Of a stretch of 64,000 nucleotides of DNA, positions 47,878-55,503 are shown one piece after another. Position 1 is the first letter of the stretch; each line of letters begins with the position of its first letter. A program made the translations under genes and the position numbers. The notes under the pieces were generated by a model that saw only the letters and a program-made list of their open reading frames with translations, was not told the DNA's origin and made no database searches. The DNA is from Streptomyces sp. SID10853 (lineage in GTDB: Bacteria; Actinomycetota; Actinomycetes; Streptomycetales; Streptomycetaceae): assembly GCF_010548145.1 (NCBI RefSeq), contig NZ_JAAGLN010000008.1, positions 1-64,000 on the forward strand, written 5' to 3'.

Positions 47878-48284
47878 ACTACGACCTGTCATGGATGCTT
47901 GACAGCGCCCTCGAAGTCCCCGAAGCGCGGCACGCGATCCTCGTCTCGGCCGACGGCCTGCTCATGGCCCGCTCGAAGGATGTCGGCAAGGACCACGGCG
48001 ACACCATCGCCGCCGCGATGAGCGGGATGCAGTCCCTGAGCCGCACGGTGGCCGACTTCTGCGGCGGACCGCCCAGCGACCGGCCCCAGTGGCGCCAGAC
48101 ACTGGTCGAGTTCGAGCACGGCTGGGTGTTCCTCATCTCCGCCGGAGAGGGCGCCTACCTCGCCGTCTCGGCCTCCCCCGAGGTCGACATGGCGGAGATC
48201 ACCTTCCGTATGCAGCAGCTCGTGGGCCAGCTCGGCAAGGCGCTCACCAGTCCCCCGCGCGAGATTGCCGACGCCGGCGCATGA
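47874..48284 (+). CDS. cvnB: Conservon roadblock/LC7 protein CvnB
   Basis: A 136-residue roadblock/LC7 protein, expected to act as a GTPase-activating or scaffold partner of CvnD. GTG 47874 overlaps the cvnA stop. The fold signature is LDSALEVPEARHAILVSADGLLMARS at the N-terminus, AAMSGMQSLSRTVADFCGG in the helix and WVFLISAGEGAYLAVSASPEVDMAEITF at the end. The stop overlaps cvnC by ATGA. Confidence 0.93.
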   Translation: MNYDLSWMLDSALEVPEARHAILVSADGLLMARSKDVGKDHGDTIAAAMSGMQSLSRTVADFCGGPPSDRPQWRQTLVEFEHGWVFLISAGEGAYLAVSASPEVDMAEITFRMQQLVGQLGKALTSPPREIADAGA

Positions 48285-48661
48285 CCACTACAGAGGACCC
48301 GGACCAGGAGCCGGAAGCCCCGCAATTAGTGCGTCCGTACGTCATCACCAACGGCCGCAGTCTGGTGGACGACCACGAGTTCTCGCTGATCACGCTGGTC
48401 ACCGTGGCCGAGAACTGCCCCGCGATCGGCCATCTCGACCCGGAGAAGCGCCGGTTGGTCGAGCTCTGCTCGGGGGGCTACCTCGCGGTCGCCGAGATCG
48501 CAGGACACACCCAGCTGCCCGTCGGCATTGTCCGCGTCCTGCTCGCCGATCTCACCGATGCGGGATACCTCTATACGCGCAAACCCATTCCGCGGGCCGA
48601 GCGTGTCGAACGACGCATACTCGAGGAGGTGCTGAATGGCCTTCAGGCCCGTTTCGGATAG
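48281..48661 (+). CDS. cvnC: Conservon DUF742 protein CvnC, with a TTA codon
   Basis: A 126-residue DUF742 protein. ATG 48281 overlaps cvnB (ATGA). The family motif VRPYVITNGRSL begins at residue 17, then ALITLV-like SLITLVTVAEN and a winged-helix-like C-terminus (YLAVAEIAGHTQLPVGIVRVLLADLTDAGYL). Codon 16 is TTA (48326-48328), the rare leucine codon read by the bldA tRNA. CvnC, and by coupling CvnD and the P450, may therefore be made only late in development. The 3' end overlaps cvnD by 26 bp. Confidence 0.92.
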   Translation: MTTTEDPDQEPEAPQLVRPYVITNGRSLVDDHEFSLITLVTVAENCPAIGHLDPEKRRLVELCSGGYLAVAEIAGHTQLPVGIVRVLLADLTDAGYLYTRKPIPRAERVERRILEEVLNGLQARFG

Positions 48662-49226
48662 CGGCGTCTATCTGAGCGAATCAGTACAGACCGCGGCGAA
48701 GATCCTGGTGGTCGGGCATTTCGCAGTCGGGAAGACCACTTTCATCGGCACCATGTCGGAGATTCCTCCGCTGCGGACCGAGGAAGTCATGACACGGGCC
48801 GGCGAGGACATAGACGACCTCAAAGGGACGCGCGGCAAGACCACGACAACCGTAGCGATGGACTTCGGCCGTCTCACGCTCAGTGAGAATCTGGTGCTCT
48901 ATCTCTTCGGAACACCCGGCCAGCAGCGCTTCGTCCAGGTGTGGGAAGACATGTCGCGCGGGGCGCTCGGAGCCCTCGTACTGGTCGATCCCGAGCGTCT
49001 CGAGGAGTCGTTCCCCGTGATGGACCTGGTCGAGCAGTACGGCATTCCGTACACCATCGCGGTCAACCGGTTCGACATCGGGACGCACCACGAGGACACG
49101 GAGATCAGGGAAGCCCTCGACCTGCTCCCCGAGACGCCTCTGGTGAGCTGCGACGCGCGCGATCAGCGCTCGTCGGCGAATGCTCTGATCGTCCTCGTGC
49201 GCTACCTCCAATCCCGCCTCAGCTAG
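48636..49226 (+). CDS. cvnD: Conservon small GTPase CvnD
   Basis: A 196-residue Ras-like GTPase of the conservon/MglA-related group. The P-loop is VVGHFAVGKTTFIG (about residues 26-39). The switch region is DLKGTRGKTTTTVAMDFG, G3 is LFGTPGQQRF, and G4 is VNRFD in place of the usual NKxD. It starts within cvnC, indicating translational coupling. Cvn complexes are thought to work like eukaryotic G-protein modules at the membrane, with CvnA as exchange partner and CvnB as scaffold. Confidence 0.93.
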   Translation: MAFRPVSDSGVYLSESVQTAAKILVVGHFAVGKTTFIGTMSEIPPLRTEEVMTRAGEDIDDLKGTRGKTTTTVAMDFGRLTLSENLVLYLFGTPGQQRFVQVWEDMSRGALGALVLVDPERLEESFPVMDLVEQYGIPYTIAVNRFDIGTHHEDTEIREALDLLPETPLVSCDARDQRSSANALIVLVRYLQSRLS

Positions 49227-49238
49227 GAGTTCCACCCC

Positions 49239-50603
49239 ATGCAATCCCCCTCCGAGCCTTCCCCGCCACCCGGCTGCCCGGCGCACGGCGCCGGCCCGCG
49301 CACCCCCCTGTACACCCAGGAATTCGCCAAGGACCCGAAGGCCCACTACGCCTACCTGCGGACGTTCGGGCCCGTCGCACCCGTCGAGCTGGCCCCGGGC
49401 GTGGACGCCGCGCTCGTCACCGACTACGCCGCGGCGCTCCACGTACTGCAGAGCCCCGACACCTTCGTCCGTGACTCGCGCCGCTGGCGCGCGCTGAACG
49501 AAGGACAGGTGCCGCTGGACAGCCCCGTGCTGCCGATGATGGCGTACCGTCCGGGTCCGCTGTTCGAGGACGGGGCCCGGCATCTGAGGCTCCGTCAGGC
49601 AGTGACGGACAGTCTGGCGAAGCTCGACACGCACCAGTTGACCCGGTGGGTGGAGCGCACCGCCACCTATCTGATCAGCCAGTTCAGCAGTCGGGGCAAG
49701 GTCGACCTGATCGGCGACTACGCGCGCCTCGTACCGCTGCTGGTCTTCAACGACCTCTTCGGCTGCCCGGGCGATCTGGGCGACCGGGTCGCCTTCGGCA
49801 TTTCCGGCATCTTCGACGGGACCGACGCACAGAGTGCGAACGATGTCCTGGTGGAGGCGCTGCTGGAGCTGGTCACGCTGAAGCGGGCCCAGCCCGGCGA
49901 CGACATCCTCACCCATCTGCTGCAGCACCCTGCCGGGCTGAGCGACGAGGAGATGATCCCGCAGCTCATCCAGCTCATCGGCGGCGGGTTCGAGCCGATG
50001 TCGAATCTGATCGGAAACGCCCTGCAGATCCTGCTCTCCCAGGGGAGCCAGGCCGACGGTCCGCAGGGCGGCGTCATCCTCGTGGAAGACGCCATCAACG
50101 ACGTTCTGTGGAACAGCTGCCCGATAGCCAACTACGCCACGCATTTCCCCCTGTACGACGTCGAACTGTCGGGCATCAGGCTCAACGCCGGCGACCCGGT
50201 GCTCATCTCCTTCGCCGCCGCCAACTCCGACCCGAACCTCTCCGCGGGCCGGGGCACGGTGAGCAGGCGCGCCCACCTGGCCTGGGGTGCGGGCCCGCAC
50301 GCCTGCCCGGCGAAGGACCCGGCGATGATCATCGCCGTTCAGGCCATTGAGAAACTGCTCAACGAACTGCCGGACATCGAGATGTCGGTGGACCCCGACG
50401 CACTCGTGTACCGGCCAGGCCCCTTCCACCGCGCACTCGGCTCGCTGCCGGCCCGGTTCACCCCGGTCCGCAGCACACGGCCGCGAACCGGCCTGAACCC
50501 AGGCGCAGTCCAGACCCCGCAGGGCGGCCGGGCGGAGGCAGCGCCTGCCGCCGCGCAGAAGGGCAAGTTCTGGAGCGGCTTCCTGGCCTGGTGGAAGGGG
50601 TGA
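49239..50603 (+). CDS. Conservon cytochrome P450 (CYP157-like) lacking ExxR
   Basis: A 454-residue P450 encoded 12 bp after cvnD, in the position of CvnE/RarE proteins. The haem-thiolate loop is intact: WGAGPHACPAKDP with the cysteine at about residue 353. The I-helix reads LIGGGFEPMSNLIG, with proline where the oxygen-activating threonine normally is. The K-helix ExxR motif is replaced by DVLW in AINDVLWNSCP; loss of ExxR is what I recall for the CYP157 family. A ~45-residue C-terminal tail ends in FWSGFLAWWKG, a possible membrane or protein contact. Monooxygenase activity is therefore doubtful and a haem-sensing role conceivable. Confidence 0.88.
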   Translation: MQSPSEPSPPPGCPAHGAGPRTPLYTQEFAKDPKAHYAYLRTFGPVAPVELAPGVDAALVTDYAAALHVLQSPDTFVRDSRRWRALNEGQVPLDSPVLPMMAYRPGPLFEDGARHLRLRQAVTDSLAKLDTHQLTRWVERTATYLISQFSSRGKVDLIGDYARLVPLLVFNDLFGCPGDLGDRVAFGISGIFDGTDAQSANDVLVEALLELVTLKRAQPGDDILTHLLQHPAGLSDEEMIPQLIQLIGGGFEPMSNLIGNALQILLSQGSQADGPQGGVILVEDAINDVLWNSCPIANYATHFPLYDVELSGIRLNAGDPVLISFAAANSDPNLSAGRGTVSRRAHLAWGAGPHACPAKDPAMIIAVQAIEKLLNELPDIEMSVDPDALVYRPGPFHRALGSLPARFTPVRSTRPRTGLNPGAVQTPQGGRAEAAPAAAQKGKFWSGFLAWWKG

Positions 50604-50611
50604 TCAGGCCA

Positions 50612-52543
50612 CTAACGCCCCACCGGCTCCCGAATGCCTGATGTGCGCAGGTGCCATGTGGACCAGGTGTCTTCCTCGTCTCCGATCCGTCCGCCACTGG
50701 CGATCGGCACGGCGGCGAGGAATTCATCCGGCAGGTCGAAGGCATCCACCAGCGTCAGCATGTGAGGCGCGAGCGCGGCGATCACGTCGGTCGTCGCACC
50801 GTGGAACGCGCGTACGTGGTCCGCGGTCAGCAGGCCCTCCGCGAGCAACTCCCCGGTGTGGGCGCTCAGCTGACGGAGCAGGAACAGCCGGCACAGATCC
50901 TCCAGCAGGGTCCGCGCCACCGGATCCGCCGTCCGGGCCGCGGCATCGATGAACGCGTCGGCGGCCAGGCGGCAGGCGTGCACCGAGACCATGTCGAGAG
51001 CGGGCGTGGACGCCGCGTTCCAGCGTCCGAGCGGATCGCCCGCCGGGCCGCGGCGCAGAGCGGTCCTCGCCCGGTCCTGCGCGGCGGACTCGGCCTCCAC
51101 GAGGAGAGCGCGCAGAAAGGAGAGATCGGTCAGCGACCGCTCCTCAAGCGGCACAGCGGACCGATGGCCCCGCTCCACCTCATGGCCGAAGATCATTTCG
51201 GCCCCCGCCTTCACCCAGATGACGAGATTGTCGCCTTCCGCCGTGATGCCGCCCTCTATGTTCAACGGCAGATCCGAAATCCCGTTGACCGGGAAGAGCC
51301 CCTGCGCCCCGCACCGCTCCCGGGACTCGATCGCGATCTCCCTGGCCTGCCAGCTGATCCAGCCCTTCGCAACAGCGACCAGACGCTCGGTCTCCGCCCG
51401 GTTCTCCGCCGTGTGCCCGACCCATCGGGAGACGACCTCCCGGTGCAGGAACGTCATGGCGTACGCCGTCGCTGTCGCGTCCAGCAGCCTGCCGTGATGG
51501 CTGCGGTGCGCCACCAACGGCACCCGCTCCCCGAGCTTCGGCCCGCTGATGTGCCGGGTATGAGCGTGCCGTACCGCGATGGTCAGTGCGGCGCGCGACA
51601 TCCCGAGGGTGCCCGCGCTCATGCACAGCTTGCCGATGGTGACGCGCCCGATCGAGTGCAGGAACCGCTTCCGCGCACTGCCCAGGCTGCTGTGCAGTGT
51701 TCCGTCCCGGTCGAGCCGGCCGTGCTCCGCCTCCAGCAACGCCTCGCGAGGTAAACGCACTTGGTCGAACGAGGTGAGGCAGTGGTCCACCGGGGTGCCG
51801 GTACGGTCCGGAAGCTCCCGGACATGGACCCCGGGCACCCGGCCGGCCTCGTCGCTCAGCGGCGTCAGGAAGAGGAAGCACCCCTGGTCCACTCCGTCGA
51901 CCAGCAGCCGGGCCGCGACGACCGCGCTCTTCGGACCGCCGGCCAGGCTGGTGTTCGGCATGAACTTCTGGGCGCCGGGCGTGGGGGTGTGCAGGATGAA
52001 CCCGCCGGTCTCCCGGTCGAGTTCGGCGGTCGTCCCCAGCGCCGGAGCGTCATTGCCGTGGTCCAGCTCCGTACAGAGGAAGGTCCCTATGCGGCGCATC
52101 GACGTGAACTCGGAGACGTCGCGCCCGGCGGTGCCGGCACTCTGGTCGAGCAGGCTTCCCAGGAACAGGTTGTAGTGGATGCTGGCCAGCGTGCAGAGGC
52201 CGCCGTCCACCACCCCGGTCCACTCGTGCAGCGCGCAGAGCCGCCGGATGTCGAAGGCCAGGGCCGCGGCATCACCGGCCGCTTCGTTGACCATACGCAG
52301 CCGGGAGTACGAGAGCTGGACACGCTCTGCGGGGGTGAGCCCGGGACGGTGCCGGAATGCCTCCGTGGCGATGAGATCCCGCCAGGGTCCATGCACCCGT
52401 GCCTGCTCCTCGCCGTCGAAGAGGAGACGGGCCAACCCACGGCTCCGGGCGGGCACCTCTACCGCTCCCCCCTCCTTCGGCAAATAGCTCCGTTCCGACG
52501 CGACTTCAAGGAGATCCTTGTCGTAGACAGGCTGCATGGTCAC
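50612..52543 (-). CDS. Acyl-CoA oxidase/dehydrogenase family protein, with a TTA codon
   Basis: A 643-residue flavoprotein of the acyl-CoA oxidase type. GTG 52543 has GGAG 6 nt upstream; ATG 52537 is also possible. FAD-domain cues are GTFLCTELDHGND, GAQKFMPNTSLAGGPKSAVVAARLLVDG and the helical domain with ARHAHTRHISGPKLGE-like sequence. A long C-terminal helical region is typical of peroxisomal-type oxidases. The base glutamate is not certain, with LNIEGGITAEGDNLV in the expected area. Codon 264 is TTA (51752-51754). It converges with the conservon P450, the two stops being 8 bp apart. Confidence 0.8.
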   Translation of the reverse strand: MTMQPVYDKDLLEVASERSYLPKEGGAVEVPARSRGLARLLFDGEEQARVHGPWRDLIATEAFRHRPGLTPAERVQLSYSRLRMVNEAAGDAAALAFDIRRLCALHEWTGVVDGGLCTLASIHYNLFLGSLLDQSAGTAGRDVSEFTSMRRIGTFLCTELDHGNDAPALGTTAELDRETGGFILHTPTPGAQKFMPNTSLAGGPKSAVVAARLLVDGVDQGCFLFLTPLSDEAGRVPGVHVRELPDRTGTPVDHCLTSFDQVRLPREALLEAEHGRLDRDGTLHSSLGSARKRFLHSIGRVTIGKLCMSAGTLGMSRAALTIAVRHAHTRHISGPKLGERVPLVAHRSHHGRLLDATATAYAMTFLHREVVSRWVGHTAENRAETERLVAVAKGWISWQAREIAIESRERCGAQGLFPVNGISDLPLNIEGGITAEGDNLVIWVKAGAEMIFGHEVERGHRSAVPLEERSLTDLSFLRALLVEAESAAQDRARTALRRGPAGDPLGRWNAASTPALDMVSVHACRLAADAFIDAAARTADPVARTLLEDLCRLFLLRQLSAHTGELLAEGLLTADHVRAFHGATTDVIAALAPHMLTLVDAFDLPDEFLAAVPIASGGRIGDEEDTWSTWHLRTSGIREPVGR

Positions 52544-53011
52544 GAGGCACTCCGCAAGAACGCTTTACACCAGTGAATAGAAAGCTGAAACAAGTGAATA
52601 CCGGCCGACGCGCCTTCTCCAGAGCTGGCGTGATCTTTTTTTGAGCGGAAGATCACTGCGGAAATGGCTTGATGAAGAGGGCGGTCTCTATTACCCTCGG
52701 CGCTCACCCGACTCCAGTGCGTAAGATGACAGATCGGGCAAAAATAGAAATTTAACTGGATATCGCCGGAGCGGCAGGCGATGTTTATCCATCGGGTCAC
52801 GCGGGGTATTCTCTTCGGTGGCGGTGCGAAACGGCACCTCATTCACCACGTAAAGCAACGCGTCCGCCGGGGCGGCAGTTTCCATCGCCGTCCTTATTCA
52901 GAGTCTCAAAAGAAAGATTCCCTGTAAAGGAAATAGCCGGATAACTTACCTGCGGTACGGCGAATCGTTGCATGGAATGCCGCGGCCGGCCCCAGCCGGC
53001 CGGGCGTGGAT
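52544..53011. other. Low-GC gap upstream of the acyl-CoA oxidase gene
   Basis: This 470-bp stretch is visibly AT-richer than the rest. It holds an inverted repeat with perfect 8-bp arms (GTGATCTT 52630-52637, AAGATCAC 52649-52656) 87 bp before the oxidase start. It also holds short minus-strand frames with unusual codon use: 64 codons from ATG 52885 with AAGGA upstream, and 44 codons from ATG 52973. None resembles a family I know. Confidence 0.45.
52691..52885 (-). CDS. Possible small ORF in the low-GC gap (doubtful)
   Basis: A 64-residue frame from ATG 52885, preceded by AAGGA at 5-6 nt spacing. The product starts METAAPADALLYVVNEV and has no motif I recognise. Third-position GC is low for Streptomyces, so it may be foreign, regulatory or not translated. 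It is listed because the ribosome site is good and no other gene covers the stretch. Confidence 0.2.
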   Translation of the reverse strand: METAAPADALLYVVNEVPFRTATEENTPRDPMDKHRLPLRRYPVKFLFLPDLSSYALESGERRG

Positions 53012-53845
53012 TCAGCCGGTGGCGGCGATGAACTCCCGCAGTACCGCGACCAGTTGTTCCGGCCGGTCCTCGGCGATCAGTGTGCCGCTGTCCTCGATCT
53101 CCACGAGCCGCCCCTGCGGCAGTAGTTCGGCCAGACGCCGTCCGTGCGCCCTGGGCATCATCCGGTCCTCCGGCGCCCACACGACGAGCGCGGGCCTGTC
53201 GAACGTCCGCAGTCCTTCGGCGGCCTCCAGCAGCTCCGTCCTGCGTACGCCGAGCCCGTAGCGGCGGAAGTCCTCACGGATCGCCCTGTCGGTGAGCAGC
53301 GGGCGCAGCCAGCCGTCGACGATCCCGTCGGGGACCGGCCGCTTGGTGAGCGCACCGAAGCCGACCGGCAGCCGGCGCAGCGGTCTGATCGCGAGCGTAC
53401 GGACCAGCAGGGGGATGCCGCCCGGCACCCGGCAGGCCAGCGTGATCAGCTTGCCCGGGATTCCCGGCGGGTAGTTGTCGAACGCCTCACAGGCCGTCAG
53501 GACCAGCCGGGCGAGCCGCTCCGGGTGCCGGACGGCGACGGACTGGGCGCGGCCGCAGTCGTTCTCGACCAGGGTGACGTCACTCAGCTCCAGCCGGTCG
53601 AGGAACTCGGCGATGAGCTCCACCACCGAATCCGGCGTCAGCGGTACGTCCCGGCGCATGGGGGTGCGGTGCGCGCCGTACGGCAGGGTGGGCGCGAGCA
53701 CGCGGTGGCCGGGGCGCAGCCCCTCGATCACCTTGCGCCAGACGGTGGCGTCGTGCACGAGCCCATGGAGGAGGACGACGACGGGGCCTGAGCCGCCGGT
53801 GTCCACGTAGTCGACGGTGCCTGCGGTGAGTGTGATCTCGGGCAT
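53012..53845 (-). CDS. Alpha/beta-fold hydrolase of the anthranilate cluster
   Basis: A 277-residue alpha/beta hydrolase. ATG 53845 lies 1 bp after the RidA stop, so the genes are co-translated. The oxyanion motif is VVVLLHGLVHDATVW (about residue 27). The nucleophile elbow reads LVENDCGRAQSV, with aspartate rather than serine, as in epoxide hydrolases and haloalkane dehalogenases. The acid region is VVWAPEDRMMP. Where the catalytic histidine is expected the sequence is EDSGTLIAEDRP, with no histidine. It might hydrolyse a ring-opened or CoA intermediate of the pathway, but a non-hydrolytic role cannot be excluded. Confidence 0.78.
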   Translation of the reverse strand: MPEITLTAGTVDYVDTGGSGPVVVLLHGLVHDATVWRKVIEGLRPGHRVLAPTLPYGAHRTPMRRDVPLTPDSVVELIAEFLDRLELSDVTLVENDCGRAQSVAVRHPERLARLVLTACEAFDNYPPGIPGKLITLACRVPGGIPLLVRTLAIRPLRRLPVGFGALTKRPVPDGIVDGWLRPLLTDRAIREDFRRYGLGVRRTELLEAAEGLRTFDRPALVVWAPEDRMMPRAHGRRLAELLPQGRLVEIEDSGTLIAEDRPEQLVAVLREFIAATG

Positions 53846-53846
53846 G

Positions 53847-54245
53847 TCAGGACAGTACGGCCACTCCATCGATTTCGACCATCGCCTGCTCGTCCCAGAG
53901 CCGCGTGGCGCCGATCACCGCCATCGCCGGGTAGTCGCGGCCTGCCAGCCTGCGCCAGATACGGCCCAGTTCGGCGGCGTGGGCACGGTAGTCGGCGACA
54001 TCGGTGGCGTACACCGTGACCCGTGCGAGGTCGGCCGGGCCGCCGCCCGCGGCGCGCAGCGCGGTGAGCAGATTCGTGAGGGCCACCTCGAACTGGGCCG
54101 GGAGGGTGGCCCCGGCGACCCGGCCCGCACCGTCCAGGGCGGTCTGCCCGGCCAGGAAGACCAGCCGGTTCCCGGTGGCGGTGACGGCGTGCGAGAACCC
54201 GGCGGGCGGGGAGAGCTGCGGCGGGTTGACCCGGTCGAGGCTCAT
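53847..54245 (-). CDS. RidA (YjgF/UK114) family enamine/imine deaminase
   Basis: A 132-residue trimeric RidA-type protein. It shows NRLVFLAGQTALDGAGRVAG, QFEVALTNLLTALRAAGGGPADLARVTVYATDVADY and the C-terminal AMVEIDGVAVL. The conserved arginine of true RidA (in the R-x-C/A-x-E motif) is not clear, so it may belong to an Rid2-7 subgroup. It sits between an acyl-CoA dehydrogenase and a hydrolase in a 2-aminobenzoate pathway whose ring-reduced product is an enamine, which suggests it releases ammonia from that intermediate. Confidence 0.85.
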   Translation of the reverse strand: MSLDRVNPPQLSPPAGFSHAVTATGNRLVFLAGQTALDGAGRVAGATLPAQFEVALTNLLTALRAAGGGPADLARVTVYATDVADYRAHAAELGRIWRRLAGRDYPAMAVIGATRLWDEQAMVEIDGVAVLS

Positions 54246-54290
54246 ACGGACAGCTCCTTGGCGTCGGCTCGGTCAGGACTCATCCATCAC

Positions 54291-55418
54291 TCATCCGTGC
54301 GGTTCATCGGCCGCGTACAGCTCCTTGGCGATGATGGTCCGCTGGACCTCGGTCGCGCCCTCGTAGATCCGCGGGGCGCGGACCTCGCGGTAGAGGTGTT
54401 CGAGGAGGTGGCCGCGCTGGAGGGCGCGGGCGCCGTGCAGCTGGACTGCGGCGTCCACGACGTACTGGGCGGTCTCGGTGGCGAAGAGTTTGGCCATGGC
54501 GGAGCGTTTCGCGATGCCGGGGTCGCCCGCGTCGCAGGCGGCAGCGGCCGCGTGGACCAGCAGACGTGCGGCCTCGGTACGGGTGGCCATCTCGGCGACC
54601 TGGTGGGCCACGGTCTGCAGGTCCTTCAGCGGCCCGCCGAACGCGGTGCGCCGTGCGGTGTGCCCGATGGTCGCGTCCAGGGCGGCCTGTGCCATCCCGA
54701 CCGCGAAGGCGCCGACGCTGGGACGGAAGAGGTTCAGGGTGTTCATCGCGACCCGGAAGCCGCGGTCGGGCTCACCCAGGACGTCCTGCGGGCCGACCGG
54801 CACCGCGTCGAAGTGCAGTGTGCCGATGGGGTGCGGCGAGAGCATGTCGAGCCGGGCGCCGGTCAGGCCCTGCCGGCTGGCCGGCACCAGGAACGCGGTG
54901 ATCCCACGGGCCCCCGCCCCCTCGGTCGTACGGGCGAAGACGGTGTAGAAGTCGGCGTCGGGGGCGTTGGAGATCCAGCACTTCTCGCCGGTGAGCCGCC
55001 ATCCCCCGCCGTCCGGTGCGGCTCTGAGCTCCAGGGCGGCGGCGTCCGACCCCGCGCCGGGCTCGCTCAGCGCGAACGCGGCGACGGTCCGGCCCGCGAT
55101 CACCCCGGGAAGGAGGCGTTCGCGCTGGCGCGCGGTGCCGGCCTGGACGAGGGGGAAGCTGCCGAGGCCCTGGAGGGCCAGCGCGGTCTCCGCCTCCGTG
55201 CAGCCGTACGCCAGGGACTCCCGCAGCAGACAGAGGTCAACCGCACCGGCCCTGAACAGCCGCTCCAGCAGGCCGGATGCGCCGAGTGCGGCGACCAGGG
55301 GCCGGTTGACCCGGCCGGGCTCACCGGCCGCGGCGAGCGGGCCGAACTCCTCGGCGGCCAGGGTGCGCAGCTCGGCGCACCACTTCCGCTGGTCCGGGTC
55401 CAGCGCGAATGCGGTCAT
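54291..55418 (-). CDS. Acyl-CoA dehydrogenase
   Basis: A 375-residue flavin dehydrogenase with the standard three-domain order. FAD/substrate motifs are ALSEPGAGSDAAALE (about residue 117), EKCWISNAPDADFYTVFAR, GFRVAMNTLNLFRP and RTAFGGPLKDLQTVAHQVAEMA. The catalytic-base region near the C-terminus reads YREVRAPRIYEGATEVQRTIIAKEL, with the glutamate of YEGATE. ATG 55418. It heads a minus-strand unit with ridA and the hydrolase and is divergent from the aryl-CoA ligase across 85 bp containing the shared operator-like motif. Confidence 0.92.
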   Translation of the reverse strand: MTAFALDPDQRKWCAELRTLAAEEFGPLAAAGEPGRVNRPLVAALGASGLLERLFRAGAVDLCLLRESLAYGCTEAETALALQGLGSFPLVQAGTARQRERLLPGVIAGRTVAAFALSEPGAGSDAAALELRAAPDGGGWRLTGEKCWISNAPDADFYTVFARTTEGAGARGITAFLVPASRQGLTGARLDMLSPHPIGTLHFDAVPVGPQDVLGEPDRGFRVAMNTLNLFRPSVGAFAVGMAQAALDATIGHTARRTAFGGPLKDLQTVAHQVAEMATRTEAARLLVHAAAAACDAGDPGIAKRSAMAKLFATETAQYVVDAAVQLHGARALQRGHLLEHLYREVRAPRIYEGATEVQRTIIAKELYAADEPHG

Positions 55419-55443
55419 CCCCGATCCCCTCTATCGTGAACCG

Positions 55444-55471
55444 TTGACTGTCGTCACGCAAACGATACGCT
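55444..55471 (+). promoter_or_regulatory. Ligase promoter with the cluster motif TGACTnnCGTCACG
   Basis: TTGACT (55444-55449) and TACGCT (55466-55471) at 16-bp spacing make a good promoter for the ligase. TGACTGTCGTCACG (55445-55458) overlaps its -35 box. The same 14-bp element, 12 of 14 positions identical, occurs at 60492-60505 before the hydratase. Confidence 0.55.
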
Positions 55472-55503
55472 CCATGTGCGATGCCGCCTAAGGGGGCGAT
55501 CCT

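Noticed and set aside
52839-52973. A 44-codon frame considered as a peptide (RiPP) precursor
   Set aside because: No ribosome site, no leader/core pattern and no modifying enzymes nearby; kept only as part of the low-GC gap.
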